DNA from: Gammaproteobacteria bacterium
GTDB taxonomy: Bacteria; Pseudomonadota; Gammaproteobacteria; Competibacterales; Competibacteraceae
Assembly: GCA_024234995.1 (NCBI GenBank)
Contig: JACKNF010000001.1
Coordinates: forward strand, 186,001 to 250,000
Direction: 5' to 3'
Length of the DNA stretch: 64,000 nucleotides
Below are positions 34,496-42,429 of this stretch, piece by piece. Below the pieces are notes generated by a model, which saw only the letters and a program-made list of their open reading frames with translations, was not told the origin of the DNA and ran no database searches. Each line of letters starts with the position of its first letter. The stretch's first letter is position 1. Both the position numbers and the translations under genes were made by a program.

Positions 34496-36015
34496 GTGTT
34501 GAATCCGTACCGGTTGCTCCAAGTAGCGAATCATCCAGCGCGCCAGTACAGCGCCTGCCCTATGCGTTTGCCAAACGGCATGGAGTGCTGGTGCTGGATA
34601 CGCGTGAGGGCGGAGTAGAGATTGCCTATCGTCCAGGTGTTAGTGTCCGCAGCTTGGCCGAATTGCGGCGCCATCTGAACGCGCCATTGCGTCCAGTTTT
34701 AGTTCCGGCGGAGCAGTTCGAGCGTCTGCTGCAAGACACTTATGAGGGTGACAGCAACGGCGCGGCGCGGATGATGGAGGATTTTGGTGAAGACATTGAT
34801 CTCAATCAGGTGGCGCTGAGTTTGCCGGAGCCTGAAGATCTGCTGGAAAGTGCCGATGACGCGCCGATTATCCGCCTGATCAACGCCCTGTTGACCGAAG
34901 CGATCAAGGAAAATGCCTCGGACATTCATATCGAGTCGTTCGAGAATCGCTTGCTGGTGCGGTTCCGGGTGGACGGCATGCTGCGCGAAGCCCTGCAACC
35001 GCCGCGTGCCTTGGGTCCGCTGCTGGTGTCCCGGGTCAAGGTGATGGCCCATCTGGATATCGCCGAAAAACGCCTGCCACAGGACGGGCGTATTTCGCTT
35101 AAGGTGGCCGGCCGGCCGGTGGACGTCCGCGTCTCGACTCTGCCAGCCGGTCACGGCGAGCGCGTGGTGCTGCGCTTGCTGGACAAGCGCGAAGGACGGC
35201 TCGATTTACAACATCTTGGCATGGAGCCGGGGGACGAGGCACGGCTCTTGCGGCTGATTCATCGCCCGCATGGCATCCTGCTGGTCACGGGTCCCACCGG
35301 TTCCGGCAAGACCACCACGCTGTATGCAGGACTGATTCAACTGAATGACCGCAAGCGCAACATCATGACGGTGGAAGACCCGATTGAATATTATCTCGAT
35401 GGGATCAGTCAGACTCAGGTCAACACCAAAGTGGAGATGACCTTTGCCCGAGGGCTGCGCGCTATTCTGCGCCAGGACCCGGACGTGGTGATGGTTGGTG
35501 AAATCCGCGATTTGGAGACCGCCGAGATTGCCGTGCAAGCATCGCTGACCGGTCATCTGGTGTTGTCGACACTGCATACCAACAGCGCGGCCGGTGCCAT
35601 TACGCGGCTGCGGGATATGGGTGTAGAGCCGTTCCTCTTGTCTTCTTCGCTGATTGGAGTGCTGGCGCAGCGGCTGGTACGGAAACTCTGCCCGCATTGC
35701 AAGCAGCCGCATTCTGCCACGGCAACCGACCTGGAGACGCTGGGCATTAATCCAGCCGCCGCACCGCCAACGCTGTACACACCGGCGGGCTGCGAACGTT
35801 GCAATCAATCCGGTTACCGGGGCCGCACGGGTATTTTTGAGTTGGTGACGGTGGATGATGCGATGCAAAGCTTGATTCATGAAGGCAAAGGCGAACAGGA
35901 AATGGAGCGTCATGCCCGGTTGTTCAGCCGTGGCATCCGCGATGATGGAAGACGCCGGGTGCTAGCTGGCGATACTGCACTAGCGGAATTGGTGCGAGTG
36001 ACGCGGGAGGATTAA
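34492..36015 (+). CDS. gspE: Type II secretion ATPase GspE
   Basis: 507 aa cytoplasmic ATPase driving pseudopilus assembly. N-terminal T2SSE_N region, then the core with NASDIHIESFENRLLVRFRVDG, Walker A GPTGSGKTTT near 267-276, an Asp box at NIMTVEDPIEY, Walker B at DVVMVGEIRD and the His box in TGHLVLSTLHTN. The zinc-binding tetracysteine unit LCPHCKQPH ... GCERCNQSGY is in the last quarter. It begins inside gspD by a 4-base ATGA overlap and ends one base into gspF (the A of taATG), so gspD-E-F are translationally linked. Confidence 0.96.
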   Translation: MSVESVPVAPSSESSSAPVQRLPYAFAKRHGVLVLDTREGGVEIAYRPGVSVRSLAELRRHLNAPLRPVLVPAEQFERLLQDTYEGDSNGAARMMEDFGEDIDLNQVALSLPEPEDLLESADDAPIIRLINALLTEAIKENASDIHIESFENRLLVRFRVDGMLREALQPPRALGPLLVSRVKVMAHLDIAEKRLPQDGRISLKVAGRPVDVRVSTLPAGHGERVVLRLLDKREGRLDLQHLGMEPGDEARLLRLIHRPHGILLVTGPTGSGKTTTLYAGLIQLNDRKRNIMTVEDPIEYYLDGISQTQVNTKVEMTFARGLRAILRQDPDVVMVGEIRDLETAEIAVQASLTGHLVLSTLHTNSAAGAITRLRDMGVEPFLLSSSLIGVLAQRLVRKLCPHCKQPHSATATDLETLGINPAAAPPTLYTPAGCERCNQSGYRGRTGIFELVTVDDAMQSLIHEGKGEQEMERHARLFSRGIRDDGRRRVLAGDTALAELVRVTRED

Positions 36016-37226
36016 TGCCCGCTTTCCAATATGCTGCGCTTGATGAGCGGGGCCAGCAGCGCAAAGGTTTGATCGAGGCTGATACGCCACGCATGGCGCG
36101 CCAATTATTGCGCGAGCGTGGCTTGAATCCCCTCGGTGTTGAGGAAGTCGCCAGCCGGGAGCGCAGTCATGGCCACCGGTTGTTTCAACCACGTATCAGT
36201 CCGGCCGATCTAGCACTGATCACCCGGCAATTGGCTACATTGGCCGGTTCCGGCCTGCCTTTGGAGGAAGCATTAGGTGCGGTGGCGCGGCAAGCCGACC
36301 GGGGACGGTTGAGTGGCTTGTTATTGGCGGTGCGCGCCCGGGTGCTGGAAGGGCATACTCTGGCGACCGCCCTGGGCGATTTTCCCCAAGTGTTCCCAGA
36401 ACTGTACCGGGCGACCGTCGCTGCTGGTGAGCAATCCAGCCATCTGGACGTGGTGTTCGAGCGGCTGGCGGATTACACCGAAGCCCGCCAGCAAATGCGG
36501 CAGAAAGTGGGCTTGGCGCTGTTCTATCCTCTGATGCTGACAGGGGTTGCTATCCTGGTCGTGGCCGGTTTGTTGACCTACGTGGTTCCGCAGGTGGTGC
36601 AAGTGTTCAGTAGTCTTAATCAGCAATTACCGGCCCTCACCCGAGGGTTGATTGCGCTCAGCGGTTTTCTGCGCGAATACGGTTGGCTGGTGTTAGGCGC
36701 TTTGGCCGCCAGTGCGGCAAGTTGGGTCTATGCCCTGCGCTGGATCAGCTTCAAGCGATGGGTGCATCAATCCTTGCTCAAGCTACCATTGGCGGGCCGG
36801 TTGACACGGGGAGCCAACACCGCCCGCTTCGCCCGTACCTTCAGCATCCTGATGGCCAGCGGGGTGCCGGTGCTGGAAGCAATGCGCATTTCGGCTCAAG
36901 TACTGAGCAATCTGCCGATGCGCGAAGCGGTCGAACAGGCGGCACTTCGGGTCAAGGAAGGTGCCAGCTTGCAAAAAGCTATCAGCAACAGTGGCTACTT
37001 TCCACCGATGACTATTCAATTGATTGCTAGCGGCGAAGCCAGTGGCCGGTTGGAGAATATGCTGGAGCGGGCGGCAGTGCAGCAGGAGCGCGAAACTGAG
37101 ACCTTGATTGCTGCGTTGCTGGGGGTTTTCGAACCGGTGCTAATCCTTGTAATGGGCGGGGTGGTGTTGGTGATCGTGCTGGCGATTCTGCTACCGATTT
37201 TCGATCTCAATCAACTGGTGCGTTGA
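36015..37226 (+). CDS. gspF: Type II secretion inner-membrane platform protein GspF
   Basis: 403 aa. Two T2SSF domains, each followed by hydrophobic segments: DLALITRQLATLAGSGLPLEEAL in the first and ANTARFARTFSILMASGVPVLEAM in the second, with helices near LMLTGVAILVVAGLLTYVVPQVV, LVLGALAASAASWVYAL and the C-terminal LILVMGGVVLVIVLAILLPIF. It anchors GspE and the pseudopilus. It is the last gsp gene here; downstream comes a divergent/convergent PNPOx gene rather than gspG, so the pseudopilin and gspL/M genes must lie elsewhere, if present. Confidence 0.95.
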   Translation: MPAFQYAALDERGQQRKGLIEADTPRMARQLLRERGLNPLGVEEVASRERSHGHRLFQPRISPADLALITRQLATLAGSGLPLEEALGAVARQADRGRLSGLLLAVRARVLEGHTLATALGDFPQVFPELYRATVAAGEQSSHLDVVFERLADYTEARQQMRQKVGLALFYPLMLTGVAILVVAGLLTYVVPQVVQVFSSLNQQLPALTRGLIALSGFLREYGWLVLGALAASAASWVYALRWISFKRWVHQSLLKLPLAGRLTRGANTARFARTFSILMASGVPVLEAMRISAQVLSNLPMREAVEQAALRVKEGASLQKAISNSGYFPPMTIQLIASGEASGRLENMLERAAVQQERETETLIAALLGVFEPVLILVMGGVVLVIVLAILLPIFDLNQLVR

Positions 37227-37312
37227 GTTAGGTGTTTTCTTTATGTTTCACAAACGGTTGCATAGAGAATGCTTATCCAAGCATATTGTTCAGCTTATCG
37301 AAAATTAATGTG

Positions 37313-37792
37313 TCAGATCCCGCGTTGCGCTGCTGCCCGCAAACCATTGCTGTCCAGGGTGTAGGCGCGAGCGAAGCCACCGACGAAGCGTACCGTAACC
37401 GGGTAGAGGCGGAATAATAGAAAATCACCAAATGCAAAACGTGGTGCCGAGCTTGGTAACTGCCTCTGGTAGCAATGCGTGGCTTCCAGATACGCCGCGC
37501 TGTCGCGAGAGATGACTGCCATGTCCCCTTGGATCATGACTCGCGCCAGGGTTTGCGGGTCCTCGCCTTCCCGCTCCAATTCGGAGATCGCCAGCCCTGC
37601 ACGTGGATCAGCCAACAGATTGCGAGTGTGTGCGGCCAGGGTGCTCAAATGAAATAGAAACCCGCTAAAATCCGGCTCCGGAGCGTAAGCGACCCACGAT
37701 GCCTCCGGACCCTCGGAGCCTTGTGTCGCCAGCGCCGCCCAGCATCGGTTGCGGATCAGTGCCACCATCAATTGCTGTTCCTGGTGATTCAT
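37313..37792 (-). CDS. Pyridoxamine 5'-phosphate oxidase-like flavoprotein (HugZ/PNPOx family)
   Basis: 159 aa from ATG 37792. Split-barrel FMN-binding fold: LMVALIRNRCWAALATQG at the start, PEASWVAYAPEPDFSGFLFHLSTLAAHTRNLLADPRAGLAI, and ARVMIQGDMAVISRD. The family binds FMN, F420 or haem and includes HugZ-like and general-stress proteins; it is not the vitamin B6 enzyme PdxH, whose residues for PLP are not seen. It follows iscS by 11 bases in the iscR-iscS unit, at the position where iscU is normally found. The substrate is unknown. The frame could be extended to 37846, inside iscS, but the 37792 start matches the family. Confidence 0.85.
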   Translation of the reverse strand: MNHQEQQLMVALIRNRCWAALATQGSEGPEASWVAYAPEPDFSGFLFHLSTLAAHTRNLLADPRAGLAISELEREGEDPQTLARVMIQGDMAVISRDSAAYLEATHCYQRQLPSSAPRFAFGDFLLFRLYPVTVRFVGGFARAYTLDSNGLRAAAQRGI

Positions 37793-37803
37793 GGCAGTGC
37801 CTC

Positions 37804-39006
37804 TCAATCCACCTCGGTTTTCACACCCCGCTGATGGTCTTCCCATAGCGGCGACAACTCCCGCAGCCGGTTGACGGCTGCAGTCACTGCATGAACGGTA
37901 TAGTTAATGTCTTCAACGGTCGTGAAACGCCCCAGACTAAAGCGGATCGCGCCACGCGCCCGGATCTCATCAATACCCATCGCGCGTAGCACATGGGAGG
38001 GTTCATAGCTGGCGGAGGTACAAGCAGACCCCATGGAAATAGCAATATCCGGCACTGCTGCGAGTAGCGCCTCGGCGGTGATACCAGTGAAACTGACATT
38101 GAGAATACCAGCAATATTTTGTTGCGGATGACCATTTAACTCTACTGCATCCAGCCTGGTAAACGCCTGCCATAGTTGATCGCGCAATTGCCGGATCCGG
38201 GTTTGCTCAGCATCCATTTCACTATGGGCAATTCGGCAAGCCTCGCCCATTGCGGCAATTTGATGCGCAGGCAGAGTCCCGGCGCGCAGACCACGTTCCT
38301 GGCCGCCGCCGTATAGCAGCGGCTCTAATCGGACCCGAACCGGGCGCTGGCGAACGTATAACGCGCCTATGCCTTTGGGGCCATACATCTTATGAGCACT
38401 GAGACTGAGTAAATCGATGGGTAGAGTTTGCAGGTCGATAGGCAATTTACCGGCGCTTTGAGCAGCATCAGTATGTAACAGAATACCACGCTCGCGGGTT
38501 AGCGCGCCGATCGCTGCCAGCTCATGGATCACCCCGGTTTCATTGTTGACACACATTAGCGATACCAGCACAGTGTCAGGCCGCAATGCCGCTGCCACCC
38601 GTTCCAGCGGAATCCGGCCATCGGGGCCGGGGTCCAGATAAGTGACCGTACAGCCGTTTCGTTCCAGCCACCGGCAGACGTCGAGTACTGCCTTGTGTTC
38701 AGTTTTGCTGGTGAGCAGATGCTGGCCTCGGCGAGCCTGGGCACGCATGGCCCCGATCAAAGCCAGGTTGTTGGCTTCGGTGGCGCCAGAGGTCCAGATG
38801 ATTTCCTGGGGGTTGGCATTGATCAGAGCAGCGGCCTGGTTGCGAGCCGTCTCGATGGCTTGCGCTGCTTGCCTGCCGAAGATATGGGTTGTGGATGAGG
38901 GGTTACCGAATACCCCATCCCGGGTCAGGTGCCGCCCCAGCAGGGCGGCAACCCGTGGATCGACCGGGGTGGTTGCGGCGTAATCCAGATAGATGGGTAA
39001 ACGCAT
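37804..39006 (-). CDS. iscS: Cysteine desulfurase IscS
   Basis: 400 aa PLP enzyme that takes sulfur from cysteine for Fe-S clusters, tRNA thiolation and other uses. The PLP Lys is Lys206 in SAHKMYGPKG, the ring-stacking His is His104 in TEHKAVLD, and the persulfide Cys is Cys329 in GSACTSAS. The long active-site loop is of the IscS/NifS class. It follows iscR by 30 bases. Unlike the usual isc operon (iscR-S-U-A-hscB-hscA-fdx) the next gene is a PNPOx flavoprotein. Intact and full length. Confidence 0.95.
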   Translation of the reverse strand: MRLPIYLDYAATTPVDPRVAALLGRHLTRDGVFGNPSSTTHIFGRQAAQAIETARNQAAALINANPQEIIWTSGATEANNLALIGAMRAQARRGQHLLTSKTEHKAVLDVCRWLERNGCTVTYLDPGPDGRIPLERVAAALRPDTVLVSLMCVNNETGVIHELAAIGALTRERGILLHTDAAQSAGKLPIDLQTLPIDLLSLSAHKMYGPKGIGALYVRQRPVRVRLEPLLYGGGQERGLRAGTLPAHQIAAMGEACRIAHSEMDAEQTRIRQLRDQLWQAFTRLDAVELNGHPQQNIAGILNVSFTGITAEALLAAVPDIAISMGSACTSASYEPSHVLRAMGIDEIRARGAIRFSLGRFTTVEDINYTVHAVTAAVNRLRELSPLWEDHQRGVKTEVD

Positions 39007-39036
39007 CGCCTGCGGACAGGGATGAGCGAGGTGGTT

Positions 39037-39516
39037 TTACACCATGGCTGGAAATTGAATGGGTTGAATGCGGTCACGCCGGCGTGTGTGGTGGCGATGC
39101 GCTGTATCGCCAATCGCCGGGCGCTCGACGAATTGTGCCAGCGTAATACCTTCCAGGAAGGTAAAAATTTGCCGGCTGAGGTCGGTCCACAATTGATGAG
39201 TTAAACAGCGCCGGCCACCCTGACAATTTTCATCGCCACAGCAGCGGGTTGCATCCAGCCGCTCATCAACGGCGGTGATGATGTTGGCAACAGTGACTTG
39301 GTCCGGCATCCGCGCCAGCCGGTAACCGCCACCCGGTCCGCGTACTCCTTCGACCAGGCCATGCTTGCGCAGCTTGGCAAACAATTGCTCCAGATAGGAC
39401 AGGGAGATACCTTGGCATTGGGAGATTTCAGCTAGCGTGACCGGGCCGTGCCGGTCGTGAATGGCTAGATGCATCATGGCGGTAACCGCATAGCGGCCCT
39501 TGGTTGAAAGTTTCAT
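39037..39516 (-). CDS. iscR: Fe-S cluster regulator IscR (Rrf2 family)
   Basis: 159 aa. A winged helix (MKLSTKGRYAVTAMMHLAI, ISLSYLEQLFAKLRKHGLV, VRGPGGGYRLAR) followed by the 2Fe-2S ligands Cys92, Cys98, Cys104 and His107, the same numbering and spacing as E. coli IscR, so cluster sensing is expected. Holo-IscR represses its own operon through type 1 sites; one is proposed at 39709-39733. It heads iscR-iscS-PNPOx. The C-terminal tail from about 135 is Arg/His-rich. Confidence 0.95.
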   Translation of the reverse strand: MKLSTKGRYAVTAMMHLAIHDRHGPVTLAEISQCQGISLSYLEQLFAKLRKHGLVEGVRGPGGGYRLARMPDQVTVANIITAVDERLDATRCCGDENCQGGRRCLTHQLWTDLSRQIFTFLEGITLAQFVERPAIGDTAHRHHTRRRDRIQPIQFPAMV

Positions 39517-39702
39517 AGCGGTACCCCGCAGGTTACTGGAATGGAATCATTCCCAATAATAAATTGGGCTGTGTAGGAGCTGTTTGGCCTGGATTCAAGC
39601 ACATTGGCTAAAATATGCAGTCTCGGGATTCGCCATGTTCTATCCAGGTTACGCTCCATAAAAATCAACAGCTTAATTTTCGTATAAGTTTTTGGACAGG
39701 AA

Positions 39703-39733
39703 ACTATATTAACCCACTCTATTAGTCAACTAA
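39703..39733 (-). promoter_or_regulatory. Probable iscR promoter with a type 1 IscR-binding site
   Basis: On the minus strand 39733-39709 matches the E. coli type 1 IscR consensus at about 21 of 25 positions by my count, with the central GACTAATAGAGT-type core. The same DNA contains TTGACT (39729-39724) as -35 and TATAGT (39708-39703) as -10, 15 bases apart. Binding would cover the promoter and repress. The leader to iscR would be about 185 bases. Confidence 0.5.
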
Positions 39734-39778
39734 TTTAATAAAATAACACCCGGATTTTTCGAGGGCCTTAGCAAATTT

Positions 39779-40270
39779 TCAAGTTGACGTGCAGGGATGT
39801 TCGATAAAGCGGTGACCCTGCCGCAAGCAGTAAGTGAGCCACTTGTACAGAAAGCGATTGATTCGCCAGCGGTTGTAAAGCTGGATATGGTTTGTATGCG
39901 CTGCATTGCAGTGGGCAGTTTCGAGAAATGCGCGATGCCGCAAGTGGGCTGCTACAACTTCAGCCAGCCGGGCATCATGGTATACCCGGACACGCAGGTC
40001 AGGCTCAGTGACCAATACACCATTTTTCTGGCCAAACTGGTAGGTCAGAAGCAACTCACTGGTATAGCGGCAACGCTCGATGACGCGCAGATGTAAATCC
40101 AGTCCATCCGGTGTTTGCGAAACCCGAGCCGCAGAAGCAGGCGGCATCGTTGGCAGCAAACGGCGCATGTTGATGTAATTGCGTTCGTATAAATCCATCA
40201 AGGCTGAAAAGCTGCCCGGCGTATTATGCGCAAGCAGCCCTGTGGCATGCGGGGGATGGAGCACGATCAT
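39779..40270 (-). CDS. DUF1249 family protein (YqiB-like)
   Basis: 163 aa. SFSALMDLYERNYINMRRLLP near 20-40, RVIERCRYTSELLLTYQF and EPDLRVRVYHDARLAEV in the centre and LYKWLTYCLRQGHRF near the end are the DUF1249/YqiB pattern. Function unknown. It follows lpxH by 4 bases, the last gene of ppiA-ppiB-lpxH-DUF1249. In E. coli yqiB is linked to cpdA (yqiA-yqiB) rather than lpxH; both are phosphodiesterase neighbours, which may hint at a shared process but proves nothing. Confidence 0.85.
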   Translation of the reverse strand: MIVLHPPHATGLLAHNTPGSFSALMDLYERNYINMRRLLPTMPPASAARVSQTPDGLDLHLRVIERCRYTSELLLTYQFGQKNGVLVTEPDLRVRVYHDARLAEVVAAHLRHRAFLETAHCNAAHTNHIQLYNRWRINRFLYKWLTYCLRQGHRFIEHPCTST

Positions 40271-40274
40271 TTAT

Positions 40275-41006
40275 TCATGCATCAGAAAGAGTCAGGGGTT
40301 CAAGCCGCCAGCCAGCGGCGTCCCAGCACAATACGCTGCCCTGCTTATACCAATCGCCCAGCACGGCTCGCTGCATCGGTTGGTTGTCAAGCTTCCATTC
40401 ATGAAGGGCTGGCCGGTGGGTATGGCCGTGAATCAATCGTCTAACCCCATGCTGACGCATGACCCGGTTCACTTCGTCGCAGTTAACATCAGTGATGTCA
40501 GAGGCTTTTTGCGGGGTAGTCTGTCGACTGTGTTCCCGTAACTGGCCAGCAAGAGCTCGCCGTTGCTCTAAAGGCAGGGCCAGCGTCCGCGCCTGCCAGG
40601 CTGGATCGCGAACCTGGGCGCGGAACATCTGATACTCGATATCGCCGGTACACAATGTGTCGCCGTGCAGTAACAAGACAGGTTGGCCAGTCAGTTCGAC
40701 CACTACGCTTTCCGGCAGCAGTTGCATACCGCTAATGGTGGCAAAACGCTCACCAAGAAGAAAATCGCGGTTGCCATGCAGGAAATGTACAGGGACTCCT
40801 GATTCGGTCAATGCGCGCAAACCAGTGGCAACGATTGATCCCAACTCGCTATCGTCGTCATCGCCGATCCATGCCTCAAACAGATCACCCAGGATGTACA
40901 GTGCCTCGGCTTGCCGGGCGCGTTGTTCGAGAAAAACCAGGAACAGCGCAGTAACGGCGGGCCGAGCCGGTTCCAGATGCAGGTCGGAGATGAACAAAGT
41001 AGTCAT
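40275..41006 (-). CDS. lpxH: UDP-2,3-diacylglucosamine diphosphatase
   Basis: 243 aa calcineurin-type metallophosphoesterase that makes lipid X in lipid A synthesis, at the inner face of the membrane. Metal ligands: ISDLHL near 6-11, ILGDLFEAWIGDD near 39-51, FLHGNRDFLLG near 75-85, LLHGDTLCTGD near 112-122, and IHGHTHRPALHEW near 190-202. Typical length of 240 aa. It lies 12 bases after ppiB, as ppiB-lpxH does in E. coli. Confidence 0.95.
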   Translation of the reverse strand: MTTLFISDLHLEPARPAVTALFLVFLEQRARQAEALYILGDLFEAWIGDDDDSELGSIVATGLRALTESGVPVHFLHGNRDFLLGERFATISGMQLLPESVVVELTGQPVLLLHGDTLCTGDIEYQMFRAQVRDPAWQARTLALPLEQRRALAGQLREHSRQTTPQKASDITDVNCDEVNRVMRQHGVRRLIHGHTHRPALHEWKLDNQPMQRAVLGDWYKQGSVLCWDAAGWRLEPLTLSDA

Positions 41007-41018
41007 GCCGCTATTTGC

Positions 41019-41516
41019 TCATTCATCGCTGATTTCCGCCTGGGTGATCATCACCTCTTCGACAGGCACGTCTTGATGACCACGCCGGCTGGTCGTGGCG
41101 ACGCGGGCGATTGCTTCGACCACGTCCATGCCAGCGGTCACTTGGCCAAATACGCAATAGCCCCATCCCTGGCTGGTTGGAGAACGGTGGTCGAGAAAAT
41201 CGTTATTCTTGAGATTAATGAAGAACTGTGAACTGGCTGAATGCGGATCGGAGGTGCGGGCCATAGCAATGCTGCCGGCTATATTTTTCAGACCATTGTC
41301 AGCCTCATTGCGAATGGGGTCACGGGTCGGTTTCTGGCTCATGCCGGATTCCATGCCGCCACCCTGAATCATGAAATTGGGGATCACCCGGTGGAACAGC
41401 GTTCCGTTATAAAATCCATCACGAGCGTATTGGAGAAAATTAGCAGCCGTTGCCGGCGCCTTTTCATGATCCAGCTCGATAGCGATGATACCCAATGAGG
41501 TATGTAGATTAATCAT
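41019..41516 (-). CDS. ppiB: Cytoplasmic peptidyl-prolyl cis-trans isomerase B
   Basis: 165 aa cyclophilin without a signal peptide. FHRVIPNFMIQGGGM near 41-55 (catalytic Arg), SIAMARTSDPHSASSQFFIN and GWGYCVFGQVTAGMDVVE are the cyclophilin core motifs. It isomerises X-Pro bonds in the cytoplasm. It overlaps the 3' end of the periplasmic cyclophilin gene by 8 bases, and lpxH follows 12 bases on. The overlap suggests a tandem pair from an old duplication. Confidence 0.95.
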   Translation of the reverse strand: MINLHTSLGIIAIELDHEKAPATAANFLQYARDGFYNGTLFHRVIPNFMIQGGGMESGMSQKPTRDPIRNEADNGLKNIAGSIAMARTSDPHSASSQFFINLKNNDFLDHRSPTSQGWGYCVFGQVTAGMDVVEAIARVATTSRRGHQDVPVEEVMITQAEISDE

Positions 41517-42180
41517 GGGGTTGAGACTCTTTTAGGGGTTTAGACGGAGTAGTTGGTGTAGGCGCCGGTTGCGGGGCTGCATCGGACGAGGCTGGCTCCG
41601 GGGAGCCGGTGAGCACAGTCGCAGATTCAATGACAACGGGGGTGACTGGCACATCACTGAACCGGCCGCCGGGGCCACCGGAACCGGTAGGTGTCTGGCG
41701 GATTTTGTCTACCACATCCATGCCATCGATGACTTTGCCAAACACCGCATAGCCCCAACCTTGCGGGGTAGGTTCGCGGTGATCCAGAAACGTATTGTCC
41801 TTAACATTGATGAAAAATTGGGCTGTGGCGGAATTAGGATCACTGGTGCGGGCCATAGCCACGGTGCCGCGCCGGTTTTTCAGAGTATTGCCCGCCTCAT
41901 TTGGGATCGGATCATGGGTTTTTTTCTGCTGAAAGTCCGGGGTGAAACCGCCACCTTGGATCATAAAGCCGTCAATGACCCGATGAAAGATTGTGCCGTT
42001 GTAGAAGCCTTCGCGGACATAGGTGAGAAAATTTTTCACCGATTGGGGAGCTTGCTTGTCAGCCAGCTCCAAGGTAATAGGACCCAGATTGGTATCCAGC
42101 CGGACTTGCGTATCGGCTAAAGCAGTCGCACTGGCTAGACCGAGGACGGTGGCCACCAATAAAGAAAATTGCTTTTGCAT
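41509..42180 (-). CDS. ppiA: Periplasmic peptidyl-prolyl cis-trans isomerase
   Basis: 223 aa from ATG 42180. Signal peptide MQKQFSLLVATVLGLASATALA with cleavage before DTQV; cyclophilin core with FHRVIDGFMIQGGGF, TVAMARTSDPNSATAQFFIN and GWGYAVFGKVIDGMDVV. The last 40 residues are an unusual Pro/Ser/Ala-rich tail (for example APQPAPTPTTPSKP). It acts on proline isomerisation in the periplasm. I chose the start for the signal peptide; the frame could be extended to 42234. First gene of ppiA-ppiB-lpxH-DUF1249. Confidence 0.9.
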   Translation of the reverse strand: MQKQFSLLVATVLGLASATALADTQVRLDTNLGPITLELADKQAPQSVKNFLTYVREGFYNGTIFHRVIDGFMIQGGGFTPDFQQKKTHDPIPNEAGNTLKNRRGTVAMARTSDPNSATAQFFINVKDNTFLDHREPTPQGWGYAVFGKVIDGMDVVDKIRQTPTGSGGPGGRFSDVPVTPVVIESATVLTGSPEPASSDAAPQPAPTPTTPSKPLKESQPHD

Positions 42181-42429
42181 GGAAGAGTCGCCAAATTGTG
42201 GAAATAACCGGCGCATGATAATCGGCGAACACATGGGTTGCCAGATTTGGCGTTAATTCGCCATCGCCCAGAATAGGCACAGCAGTAGATTGGTTTAATA
42301 CCGTCAGTGAAGTATGAATTTGATTTGACGAAGTTTTCGTGAAATTACTATGCGGTGGCCGGGTGCTGAGCCTTTTTTGACCAAAGACCAGTTATTACGC
42401 GTTCAGTCAAGATTTCAAAAAAGTGTCCG

